A stretch of DNA of 64,000 nt. Source: Symbiodinium natans. Lineage: Eukaryota; Sar; Dinophyceae; Suessiales; Symbiodiniaceae. The notes under the pieces are model-generated. The model had not been told where the DNA came from, did no database searches, and was given only the letters and a program-made list of their open reading frames with translations. Positions within the stretch are counted from its first letter, which is position 1, and every line of letters starts with the position of its first letter. Position numbers and translations under genes: made by a program. This document shows, piece after piece, positions 1-9,205 of the stretch. The DNA lies in assembly GCA_905221605.1 (NCBI GenBank), contig CAJNDS010002167.1, forward strand, positions 143,323-207,322, in the 5' to 3' direction.

Positions 1-720
1 TATCTGAAAAGTACACTGTACTAACTTATGTTTTACATATTCATGAAATATTTCTTGTTTTGAAATCATCATTCTATGCGATTTATCTACTAGAGTAAGT
101 ATTAGGTAAATAGCCCAATCTGACTCAAATGAACACTATTTAAAATACCAGACCCAACCAAAATGTGAAATAACAACGAATGGAAATAGAACACTATTCA
201 AAATACCATACCCAACTAAAATTTGCAATAAACGCTAATGGAAATAGAAGCGGTTCTACTTACATAACAATGTAAAAGACTTCTCAAGCACTAAATAAAG
301 ACCTCTTATATGCCTTCTTAGAAATATAGTTAGTAAAGGCCATGCACAAGAATACTGCTTTGTACATAAATAGAATGTGTGCTAGGCAAAGTATTCATCA
401 AATACTATCTGAAAAGTCCACTGAAATATCTTATGTTTACATATTCATGAAATAGCGCCCAATTTGACTCAAGTGACTACAATTTAAAGGACCATACTCA
501 ACCAAAATACGAAATAAACACTAACAGCAATAGAAGCGATTCTACTTGCATAACAATGAAATCTTTGTTTCTGAAGTATTTCATGAAGACCACTTATATA
601 CTATGTCCGAAAGGCACAATTTGCAGAAGCAAGCTTAAAAATGCACAATCTTCCTAGAAAAGTACTTAGTGAAGGCCATGCACAAGCAAATTCGCAAGTA
701 CAAAAACACACCTAACAATG
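1..720. repeat. AT-rich diverged tandem repeat
   Basis: Two diverged copies of a roughly 400 bp unit are visible. TATCTGAAAAGTACACTG at 1 returns as CTATCTGAAAAGTCCACTG near 403, both followed by TTACATATTCATGAAAT. A sub-block containing ACCAAAAT..GAAATAA..GAAATAGAAGCG..TCTACTT is present three times (about 130, 190 and 480). I see no open frame with coding character and call this non-genic repetitive DNA. Confidence 0.6.
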
Positions 721-744
721 CGTAGTTATTGCCACGTAAAGGCG

Positions 745-990
745 AACCAACAAAACCAAAATACCAAAACCAAAAAAACCAAAACCAAAAAAACAAAAAA
801 AACAAAAACAACAATTTTCCGGAACTCTTGGAGAAGCCTCGTAGGGATTCCTGAGAGTTCCCGAAAATTGGTTTTCTTGTTTTTTTTTTTTTTTTTTTTT
901 TTGTTTTTTTGGTTTTTGTTTTTTTGGTTTTTTTGGTTTTGGTTTTTTTGGTTTTTTTGGTTTGGTGTTTTGGGTTTTTTAATTGCCCGT
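745..990. repeat. Large foldback: A/C-rich arm facing G/T-rich arm
   Basis: The left arm is a degenerate CAAAACCAAAAA run and the right arm a TTTTTGGTTTTG run, so the arms are reverse complements. The centre holds a second inverted pair: ATTTTCCGGAACTCT (about 814) against AGAGTTCCCGAAAAT (about 851), matching at 14 of 15 positions. Each strand could form one long hairpin. The reading frame that crosses it is low-complexity F/W/K/T and is not a gene. Confidence 0.65.
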
Positions 991-1346
991 GTATTCGGAT
1001 TTTAGTTTCATTTTAGTCTACGCCCTTAGAAACACGCTATATTGCACACCGAGTTTGCTTGCAGTGCAGCTAGATGACTTAAGACAAGGCGAAAAAGGGT
1101 AGGTCACTGGGGGGGGGGTACCATATGGAAATATATATATATATATATGAGGCTGATACCTTTAGGGTTCTTTTTGCTTAGTTTCTATGGGCAGTACTAA
1201 GAAGCAAAGCAAAACTTATTGTTTATGCTCACACTGAAGCTACACAATACGCGTCAGAAGGTTTAATACATGCTAAAATTTGTTTATGAAAAATGTTCGC
1301 ATTGATATTCTTGTGAGCTGGTTGCCTGTATTTGTTGAACCCGCCG
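991..1346. other. Intergenic, short simple repeats only
   Basis: A G9 run and an (AT)n tract lie near 1110-1148. I see no coding signal or other structure. Confidence 0.5.
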
Positions 1347-1850
1347 CAGAACCTCATCCCTACACTTGATCTGTCAAAATTGTTTTCGTGCGTTCTTTGT
1401 GTTGATTGTTGTTCGCGTTAATGTTTTTGTGGGTTGATTGCTGTACTTGTTGGACGCGCGTGCGCTTGCAAGTGCAATCTGTTCGCAGAACCTCATCCCT
1501 ACACTTGATCTGTCAAAATTGTTTTCGTGCGTTCTTTGTGTTGATGGTTGTTCGCGTTAATGTTTTTGTGGGTTGATTGCTGTACTTGTTGGACGCGCGT
1601 GCGCTTGCAAGTGCAATCTGTTCGCAGAACCTCATCCCTACACTTGAACTGTCAAACTTGTTTTCGTGCGTTCTTTCTGTTGATTGTTGTTCGCGTTAAT
1701 GTTTTTGTGGGTTGATTGCTGTACTTGTTGGACGCGCGTGCGCTTGCAAGTGCAATCTGTTCGCAGAACCTCATCCCTACACTTGAACTGTCAAAATTGT
1801 TTTCGTGCGTTCTTTGTGTTGATTGTTGTTCGCATTAATATTTACCACAA
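1347..1850. repeat. 139 bp tandem repeat, about four copies
   Basis: CAGAACCTCATCCCTACACT starts at 1347, 1486, 1625 and 1764, exactly 139 bp apart. Copies differ by a few substitutions, and the first is preceded by a more diverged version. The period is not a multiple of three and no frame is kept through it, so this is a minisatellite rather than a coding repeat. Confidence 0.85.
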
Positions 1851-2808
1851 TCCCTGCATTGGCAGCAAAACCCTCGCATCCACACCAGTGTTGACCATGG
1901 CAGTAAGTAAACTGACAGCCCAACATATGCGATACTGGCCAACAGAAACATGCAACAACTACGGCCACTGCACCACAATCCTTTCATCGGACGCAGAGAG
2001 AATCTCAGCAAGATCCGCTTCGTCGTCGGTTTGTGTGCAGCTTGCGTGCAGCAAGCAACTGGAGGCTCGGGTCCATATGACCTCATGCCCCTTTCCATTC
2101 AACCCGACTTCGCACGCTGCTCCTTTGACGCAAACAACTTCTCCGAGCCCATCAGAACTAAAAGTCTCAATAATGCCACTGTCCACCAGGAAGACTTTAG
2201 CTGCGCAAACTCGCCAGCTGCTACATCTACAACTCGACCTGAACAATATCAACTACATCCTCCAAAGCCGTACTAACCCCAAACTACCTTTATACAACTT
2301 AACACAACCCTTCAACGTCTGGAGCACGCAAACCCAGCTACAGGCTCAGATGCCACGTCGATAATGCCATAGCCTTTGGCTTGTCCTGCGAAGTCAGACG
2401 TTCAAGATCCATAGTAGGAATGCATGGGACGAGATGCAGGACGCAACATTCGTGCGGCATGTCCTCCAGGGCGTCCACCAGTACCGTCGCCTCTTCCCTT
2501 CCTTGGCGAGATTTGGGTACTTGAGGTGCTGGATTTGCAGTCTTCCTCTCATCGACTTCAATGCCTGACTGTCAAGTTCATATTCGAGGTTTAGGGGCTC
2601 CGAAACTTAGACTTCAGGGTTCACAGCGCGATGTCTTTTTTCAAGATGCCGAAATGGTTACAGACACGTAGTTTCTGATATTTTGTGATCCCAACAACGC
2701 CCGCCACCCCCGCAACTACATTCGAACATCCAAATTCACAAAGCCCTGCCTAATATTTAACTATACCAAATCCCTCCTATCACGAAAACCGCAAGCTACC
2801 AAGCAAGT
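1851..2808. other. No convincing gene
   Basis: Several overlapping frames are open on both strands (for example + to 2364), but they shade one another. The composition (Cys/Thr/Ser mixtures) does not favour any one, and I see no domain or motif. A short spliced exon could be hidden here. Confidence 0.4.
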
Positions 2809-3010
2809 TTTAGGGTTTCGGGTTTGGGGCCGGCTTCCAGGTTGCAGAGGGCCTTTGAAGGTTCAGGGGCGTGCCTCTTGTATGGGTGCGCGGGTGGTTG
2901 TGAAGCCATGAGGGCTTAGGGTTTTCGGGTTTAGGGTTTAGGGTTTTGGGTTTACGGTTTAGGGTTTAGGGTTTAGGGTTTAGCGTTTAGGGTTTAGGGT
3001 TTAGGGTTTT
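2809..3010 (+). repeat. Interstitial TTTAGGG tract (left block)
   Basis: TTTAGGG and one-base variants (TTTCGGG, TTTAGCG, TTTACGG) cluster here, densest at 2910-3010. The tract directly abuts the donor side of a minus-strand exon ending at 3017. Relative to that gene it is a CCCTAAA array at the start of the following intron. Confidence 0.85.
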
Positions 3011-3016
3011 GTAAAC

Positions 3017-3193
3017 CTGAGCCACCCGCATCTTGCTTCTCCTCATCCGTGAGATCATCCCATTTTCTCTTCCTAGCGTGAGTGAGAGTGTTAGCTACCA
3101 CTTGATCTAGGCAAACAATACGTGACTCTCTGAGTATGTCCTCATGTACACTAGAAACCATTATGAACTTCTCGTCTGCTTCTGTTTCACATA
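3017..3193 (-). CDS. Putative internal exon, unknown acidic/basic protein
   Basis: The minus-strand frame is open and protein-like: an acidic start (ADEKFIMVSSVHEDIL), a Val/Leu-rich middle, a basic KRKWDDLTDEEKQ segment and a Gly/Ser end. An AG acceptor precedes it (TGAAACAG|AAG), and GGCTCAG|GTTTAC gives a GT donor leading straight into telomere-like repeat. The family is not recognised. The KRKW..EEK segment could be a nuclear-localisation or helix region, which is inference only. The orientation agrees with the other genes of the left block. Confidence 0.5.
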
Positions 3194-3339
3194 AATACCA
3201 CATGCTGAGACAGCTGCCTTGGCATCAGCCACTTGGGGTGGATCTTCGACAGGTCCAGGACTTGCTCCTCATCATACGCAGCAGTTGGGCTTGAATAGGT
3301 TGCTCAGGTCTGGGGTTTCTATGCTTGCTGTCAGTTCAT

Positions 3340-4460
3340 CTGACCTGCGGCGCCTCCAGCATCTCCTCCTGAGCCTAAGTCGGGCTTGCGTTGGGCTTAC
3401 ATGAAACGATTTCTTTCAGCACTTCTGCGACGAGCGCTGAGAGCAAGGCGATCGGGTCGCACTCTACTTCTTCTTCTTCACGCTCCTGTCAGAGTTACAT
3501 TTGATACATGACTTTGATTGCAGGCGGTCGGATGGTGAGGTGTGCCTCTAGCATCTCCTCCTGAGCCAGATTCAAGCGTGCATGAGACGGTTGGTTTTCG
3601 TGCTTCTGCGACAAGCTCTGAGAGCAAGGCGGCGGGCTCGCACTCTACTTCTTCTTCTTCAAAGCCCTGTCAAGGCTAGACTTGGTTCAGGACGTTGTTT
3701 GTGCATGGTCTTAAGGTCAGGTGTGCCTCCTGCATCTCCTCCTGAGCTTGTGTCAGGCGTACATGAGATGTTTTTTTTCATGCTTCTGCCCTGAGAGCAA
3801 GGCTGGCTGGTCGCAGTAGCTTTCTTCTGCTGCTTCTTCTTCGCGTTCCTGTCAGAGGCGATGCAGGATTTTGATTGCAGGCGGTCTGGAGGGTCAGATG
3901 TGCCTCCAGCATCTCCTCCTGAGCCTGAGTCAGGCGTACATGAGATGTTTTTTTTCATGCTTCTGCCCTGAGAGCAAGGCTGGCTGGTCGCAGTAGCTTT
4001 CTTCTTCTTCTTCTTCTGCTTCTTCTTCGCGTTCCTGTCAGAGGCGATGCAGGATTTTGATTGCAGGTGGTCTGGAGGGTCAGATGTGCCTCCGGCATCT
4101 CCTCCAGAGCCTGAGTCAGGCGTACATGAGATGTTTTTTTTTCATGCTTCTGCCCTGAGAGCAAGGCTGGCTGGTCGCAGTAGCTTTCTTCTTCTTCAAG
4201 TTCCTGTCAGAGATGACGCGGGACTTTGGTTGCAGGCGGTTTGGAGGTTCAGGTGTGCCTCCGGCATCTCCTCCTGAGCCTGAGTCAGGCGTACATGAGA
4301 TGGTTGTTTCTGCAACGAGCGCCGGGAGCAAGGCGGCAGGCACGCACTCTACTTCTTCTTCGCAGACCTGTCAGGGCTAGTCTTGGTTCAGGACGTGTGC
4401 GCGCGTGGTCTTAAGGTGAGGTATGCCTGCGTCACCTCCTGCTGAGCCTGAGCCAGGCTT
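3340..4460 (-). repeat. ~170-186 bp minisatellite with coding-like units
   Basis: The segment around CAGGCGTACATGAGATG recurs at 3756, 3933, 4119 and 4288 (spacings 177, 186, 169), with older copies at about 3390 and 3575. Length variation comes mainly from a (CTT)n tract. On the minus strand each unit can read SGSGGDAGGT followed by a Lys-rich stretch and TSQPCSQG. It may therefore be a repeated exon or simply a satellite, and neither is proven. Downstream, a minus frame (4377-4715) is open but has no motif. Confidence 0.65.
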
Positions 4461-4779
4461 GTAATTCTGGTTCTGAAGGTTCGGAAGATGTCTTGATTTT
4501 ATACAAACATAATTTGCTTGTATAATCAGGTGGGCCTGGGCCCTCTCCAACAGATGCGCCGGCGGCGGATCTTTTGGCGGGACAGGCACCTTGCGCAAGC
4601 ACTTCTGTTTTATTTCCGTCGCAGCAAACTGGTGCGTGGCACACAAGGACCCAACCCCTGCGACCGCCATCACACGGGCCGCTGTGACCTTGTTGTTTTC
4701 AGCGTATGTAGCCACACACTCAAGTTTTGTTGCTCACCCAACCTGAGTTCATGACTGGGGGATAAGGCTTTGCCTTAGT

Positions 4780-5120
4780 TCAGGTTGGCAGCAGTAGCTG
4801 CAGATGCTTGGCCTTCATCGACTTGTACCACTGCGCTTGTTGTCTTGCGTTCCTTCTTGCCTCTGAGTTCAGAGCCACAAGCGGTCGGGGCCTAGGGAAA
4901 GCAGACCTTGCCTCGGTTCAAGACGGCAGCAGTAGCTGCAGACGCTTGGCCTTCATCGATTTATATCACTGCGCTTGTTGTCTTGCGTTCCTTCTTGCCT
5001 CTGAGTCCATAGCTACAAGCGGTCGAGGCCTAGATGTCACAGTGGAAACAGGCCTTGCCTTAGTTCAAAACGTCAGCAGTAGCTGCAGATGCTTGGCCTT
5101 CATCAGCTTAGTTCAGAGCT
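4780..5120. repeat. ~140 bp tandem repeat, about 2.5 copies
   Basis: GCAGTAGCTG starts at 4791, 4929 and 5076 (spacings 138 and 147). Each is followed by a conserved GCTTGGCCTTCATC and a TGCGCTTGTTGTCTTGCG block. The frames crossing it repeat LAFIDLYHCACCLAFLLASE but show no start context or domain. Confidence 0.7.
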
Positions 5121-6233
5121 GGCAGCGGTCGGGGCTTTGGCATGGGCCTCCATGTCCATGCCCTCCATTCCTGAATCTAATTCTTATTGCCAGGTAATAT
5201 TGTTCAGAGATTTTGTTCGCTATAGTCTTGGTTCCCTTAGTCACGGGCTGAGCTGGCCGATGCCAGGCAAGCCTTGCCGTGATCGAACATGTTTTGCTTT
5301 GCGTGGATGCTGCAAATCAAGGCACAGCGGACTTGTTTCAATGTATACAAGGAGTAGGGTTCGCGCCAGGTGGGCACGCACACGGCGTGCTTCTCCGTCC
5401 ATACTTCCGCTAAGAGCCATACGCAGCGACAAGAAATCGATATAGATCGCGCTATCGCGCGACGCCTCCCATGCAGAGTCTTGCTGACACAAGTCTAACG
5501 GTGATTGCTGGAAAAACATCATGGCTCCGCCTTATAACGAGAAGGATAATGAATGTCTGGAACGATTGCTTTAGCAAGTACAGACGTGTAGCACTGCTTG
5601 CGTACCCTATGACAACTCCTCGCGAAACGCACTAGCGCCTTCATTGTAAGACTCAAGCGTCGCCTGCAGAACTACTGGAGCTGATGTTTTGCAAGCAAGC
5701 ATCAGCGTCCTCAGCTTATACCCTGTCAGCTTTGGAAAGGAATACCTAGCGCCACACTGGCACTGTCCATTTGCCGATAGGCAGGTTCTTGCTCATGACT
5801 ATCAGTGATCTAAGCGAGATCACAGCTCACCCACGCGCAGCTCCCGTGAGCATAGACGCGAAACCCTAAACCGAAACCGCATGAATCATCGTCCTGCATG
5901 AATGAATGATGCAGCCGTTCGTCTATCGTCAAATCATTACTAATGACTTTCAGAGATCTGACCGAAATCTGAGCGCTTCCCATACGAATCACACTCTTGC
6001 ATGTGTGACATGCGTTCTGCTCCTCTGACTGAGAGAAGCTTCGCAGTCCAGACAAGCTTGTGACATGCTTGCATAATTCCCCCCTCATACAGAATATATG
6101 TATATGTTATATATGTGATCTATATACTAGAATACATTTGAGAGCAACCTTTCGGGTCTTTTAGAAAACATTAACATATGCTCCTTTATGGATGATGGTA
6201 TATTCATATTTAGAAACTCGATCAAGGGCTGTA
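5121..6233. other. No convincing gene
   Basis: Only short competing frames are present on both strands, with Ser/Arg-rich products and no motifs. I see no repeats of note. Confidence 0.4.
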
Positions 6234-6234
6234 G

Positions 6235-6353
6235 TTACTCATAACTTGTTGGAAAACAAACAAACAAACAAACACACATACATACATACATATATACATA
6301 CATACTGTAATAAAATCTATTTCTTTAACAAGTTATAAGCAAAGACAGCCCTT
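6235..6353. mobile_element. MITE-like element with simple-repeat core
   Basis: Imperfect terminal inverted repeats of about 30 bp are present. The left end begins AAGGGCTGTAGTTACTCATA and the right end reads ATAAGCAAAGACAGCCCTT. The core is (CAAA)n followed by (CATA)n. There is no coding capacity, so it would be non-autonomous. I could not define a target-site duplication. Confidence 0.6.
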
Positions 6354-6384
6354 GCATTATTTAGGGTTACACGGGTTACAGCAT

Positions 6385-6489
6385 TTCAATCACCGCCCGG
6401 ACAGGCAGAGGGGTACGTACAGGAAGCCGGCCACACCGCTTCCCCCTCCGCCTAATAGCTCTTTCTTTGGCCTCGGCCACGGTGATTGA
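6385..6489. mobile_element. Short foldback with 11 bp inverted ends
   Basis: TTCAATCACCG at the left faces CGGTGATTGAA at the right, giving a 105 bp palindrome-ended segment. The interior is GC-rich and unlike its AT-rich surroundings. It could be a MITE fragment or a chance inverted repeat. Confidence 0.4.
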
Positions 6490-6537
6490 ATGGGGGGTAA
6501 GGAAAAAAAATCCGCGTCGGCGTCCAGCCGACCAGCG

Positions 6538-6650
6538 TGTAGAACAAGCTGACCAAGATGTAACGTTCCTTTACACATCCAAACCATCCCAACCGTTTCC
6601 CTGGACCTCAGTGGCGACACAGTCCCACTCGTTTAAATTTACTCTGACCT
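6538..6650. repeat. Dispersed repeat, copy 1
   Basis: It shares, with mismatches, the segment TAGAA.AAGC.GACCA.GAT through CATCC.A.C.ATCCCA.CC and GGCGACAC.GTCCC with the copy at 6880-7015. The two copies lie in the same orientation about 340 bp apart. Confidence 0.55.
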
Positions 6651-6879
6651 AAATTTAATTCTGATTACATAAAGGTTTTGGAATTTCACGCTCTTCTGGA
6701 AGACAGGGCGTCACGCGCGAGCGTTTCAGTTAATTCTACTTGGTCAGTTCAATTGAATCAGTTCACAGAACTGACAGTACAGGATGCTTGATATGGCATA
6801 GTCATGTATGTATATTTGCTCATAGTATTCTCGCGTTGCCGCAGCTGGATTTTATGTCTTTCGTCAGAAGACGCATCTA

Positions 6880-7015
6880 GAAGAAGCAGACCAGGATTTA
6901 GTTCCCCTCCACATATCCAGACTATCCCAGCCATTCCTCTGGATATTTCTGAGGTTTCCCCCTGAATCTCCCTGGCGACACTGTCCCCTGGTTCAACTCT
7001 CCCTCCGACCTACAA
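6880..7015. repeat. Dispersed repeat, copy 2
   Basis: This is the direct-orientation, diverged partner of 6538-6650. It is longer because of an insertion around 6950-6965 that partly duplicates its own CTGGA/CCCTG motif. Confidence 0.55.
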
Positions 7016-7735
7016 GGCTTTCTGCATTTTGAGACAATATGATATGTTTTCAGAAATCTGAGCTTAAGTATCTAAAGTACACTTAAGTTTTAGCTAAATC
7101 ACTCAGATCAAATGCACCCATGTGCTGGAATTACTTTGTTATCCAGTTTAACTATACATAATTAAATATGAAACACAAAAAACCTCAGTCAAAAATGCTC
7201 CTAAAGCTACACACACGCCGAACTAATCTGACTATTTAAAGGCAACATGCAGCTATTAACATGGTCGGATGCGTCTGTGCATTCGTAATGATGTGTCTGC
7301 ATTTGCGCATGTGCGTATATGTGTCACCGCGCGCGAGTGTGCTTGCGTGTGTGTGTGTGTGTGTACAGTTGAAACGCTCAGACGTCTAACCTCTTCTTCA
7401 GTGGAAAAACCGCAGAAAGCTATCATGCGCAGCCGAATACAATAAGCGATTTTTTTCTGTTTTAACACAATCGCAGCGCTCAGAAATCATGGCGCTAGAG
7501 AGTTCCATGAAAGAACTCAGTTGTGCAAATGTGTTTGTATGTGCGTGCGCATGTGTTTCTCTAATTAGAAACATACCTTTTTTTCCTACAACGACACGAC
7601 GTATGACGTGCAGAGCTAACCAAAAATTTGTCAACTCGCAGAGCCTTGCAAAGCAGACGGAAGCACAACGAGCGCGATCTAAAGCGTCATCATTATTCTA
7701 AGAACTCATAAGTCTAGAAAGCTTGCGTCAAGCTA
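7016..7735. other. Intergenic flank of the element cluster
   Basis: AT-rich DNA with a (TG)n tract near 7345-7363. Small frames on both strands have no coding character. This is the 3' flank of the minus-strand cluster, and I found no clear terminal repeat that would mark its edge. Confidence 0.4.
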
Positions 7736-9205
7736 TTACCGTGCTTTCCTGCCTGCGCTTCGCAAGGTGTTGCGCCTGCGTAAATTCAGAGGAGTCACGT
7801 GCTGCTTTGGCTTCTTAGAAGCGGATCGGGACGCAGGTCGCTTCGCGAGCCATCTCCGAACAAGAACCTCCTCGTCCTGTCTCATCTTTACCAGAGGCAA
7901 GTTGCTTTTTGCTTTTGCTCCCTGGTGTGTCTGCTCAGAACACCACTCGGACCAGTCGGTCTCCGACCAGAGAGAGTTCTGGGTGCATCTCGCGAGCAAC
8001 ACGCTTTCCGACGTTACAGTCGACATTGGAAACTGACATGCAACGTGGTGAGACAGCAGTTTAATGTAACTGTAGTACTTGAGTTTTAAAGCTAGAGTAG
8101 ATCTGTGCATGACGTTCGTCGATCGGTTCCATGAATTCAGTTCGGCGTGCAGTGCTTCGTTACTTGAGGTACCGCTCGGAAGCAAGGGCAGGTACTCTTT
8201 GGGAAACCGCATCCTTATGCGGATATTGTTCATTAACCATTCTAAACGATCTGGGGCGCATGCAGACCAGAGCACGCGATAGACTTCCTTATTGGCGCCC
8301 GTCACTTTGCGTTGAACTTCAGTCTGATGAAGTGAACAAATCGCAGCGAGACAGTGAATGAAATCAATTCGTTTCCGAAAGGGTGTAGTCGTCTCCAGAC
8401 CAGATAACTTCATTCGGGCATCCCGCTCCGGCATCCATGGCGGAAGAATAGCATTCCTGGCGCTCTCCTCATCTCGATTCAGCGGCAGGGAATCTTCGCC
8501 AGTGAAGAAAACACTGCTCCACTCAGTGTCCCCCTGTTGGCAAGGCACTATGAATTTACGCAGCAATCTTCTCAGAGTTTTGGAACCAGTGGTTTTCTTG
8601 TTCCACTGCGCATATTCGTAAACGATTGCCAGGTGAATGGGATCCAGACACATTGCCTTGAGGCGTGGACATATGGACTTCATTTCGCCATAAAACTTTG
8701 ATGAGGGACTGTCCGTTGCCAAGTACTCGATCATGTTCAGCTGCGACGAATTAAAATTATCACCTAGAGCAGCAGCCACATACTCGGATTTTTCCGACGG
8801 AAGTGGATGCATCAGGAGAACAGCGCCTGACCTGCCTCTTGCTGTCAATAGCCTCCGCCAGGCGATGGTGTCGTCGAATGGTGCAGCGTCTCGGACTTGC
8901 TTGGCAGCTCTATACGACTCCTGTCCTTTTAATTTCATGCATGTCTTCATAGTCGCATCGAGACTGACGTACATCCATTCCTTGTTCTTCTCGAGGAGGT
9001 CAGTCATTCGGGAAACGCTTCCTTTGAATGCGCTGGACTGCGCAATGTCTTCCAGAATAGGAAGCCAAAATCGAACGTTCACAGGCAAAAGAGATGACAG
9101 CCTGTTCGCGGTCGCATGCGCTGCAATATGGAAGCGAGGCCCGAGTGCTCTTACCTTACTTCGAAACAGTTTAGCAAGGTAAAACTGTACATAGAAATTA
9201 TACAA
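7736..9205 (-). CDS. DDE-transposase-like C-terminal module
   Basis: This long frame (about 489 residues) has the layout of an RNase H-fold DDE transposase. There is a first Asp in YVSLDATMK (about D83), a second in YLATDSPSSK (about D165), then CLDPIHL (C186/D188/H191), and a Glu in GTSSNEALHAELNSW (about E350). A helical region and a strongly basic tail follow. The MULE/KDZ-type superfamilies have comparable D-D-(C/D..H)-E spacing, but I cannot assign the superfamily. The frame has no ATG at its 5' end (TTG at 9203-9205) and stays open upstream as a hydrophobic segment, overlapping the previous frame by 8 bp. It is more likely the C-terminus of a longer product than a separate gene. The role proposed is DNA cutting and joining during transposition (inference). 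Confidence 0.55.
   Translation of the reverse strand: MYNFYVQFYLAKLFRSKVRALGPRFHIAAHATANRLSSLLPVNVRFWLPILEDIAQSSAFKGSVSRMTDLLEKNKEWMYVSLDATMKTCMKLKGQESYRAAKQVRDAAPFDDTIAWRRLLTARGRSGAVLLMHPLPSEKSEYVAAALGDNFNSSQLNMIEYLATDSPSSKFYGEMKSICPRLKAMCLDPIHLAIVYEYAQWNKKTTGSKTLRRLLRKFIVPCQQGDTEWSSVFFTGEDSLPLNRDEESARNAILPPWMPERDARMKLSGLETTTPFRKRIDFIHCLAAICSLHQTEVQRKVTGANKEVYRVLWSACAPDRLEWLMNNIRIRMRFPKEYLPLLPSGTSSNEALHAELNSWNRSTNVMHRSTLALKLKYYSYIKLLSHHVACQFPMSTVTSESVLLARCTQNSLWSETDWSEWCSEQTHQGAKAKSNLPLVKMRQDEEVLVRRWLAKRPASRSASKKPKQHVTPLNLRRRNTLRSAGRKAR

Noticed and set aside
1684-2364. 226-residue plus-strand gene
   Set aside because: Its start lies inside the 139 bp minisatellite, several other frames are equally open, and no motif is present.
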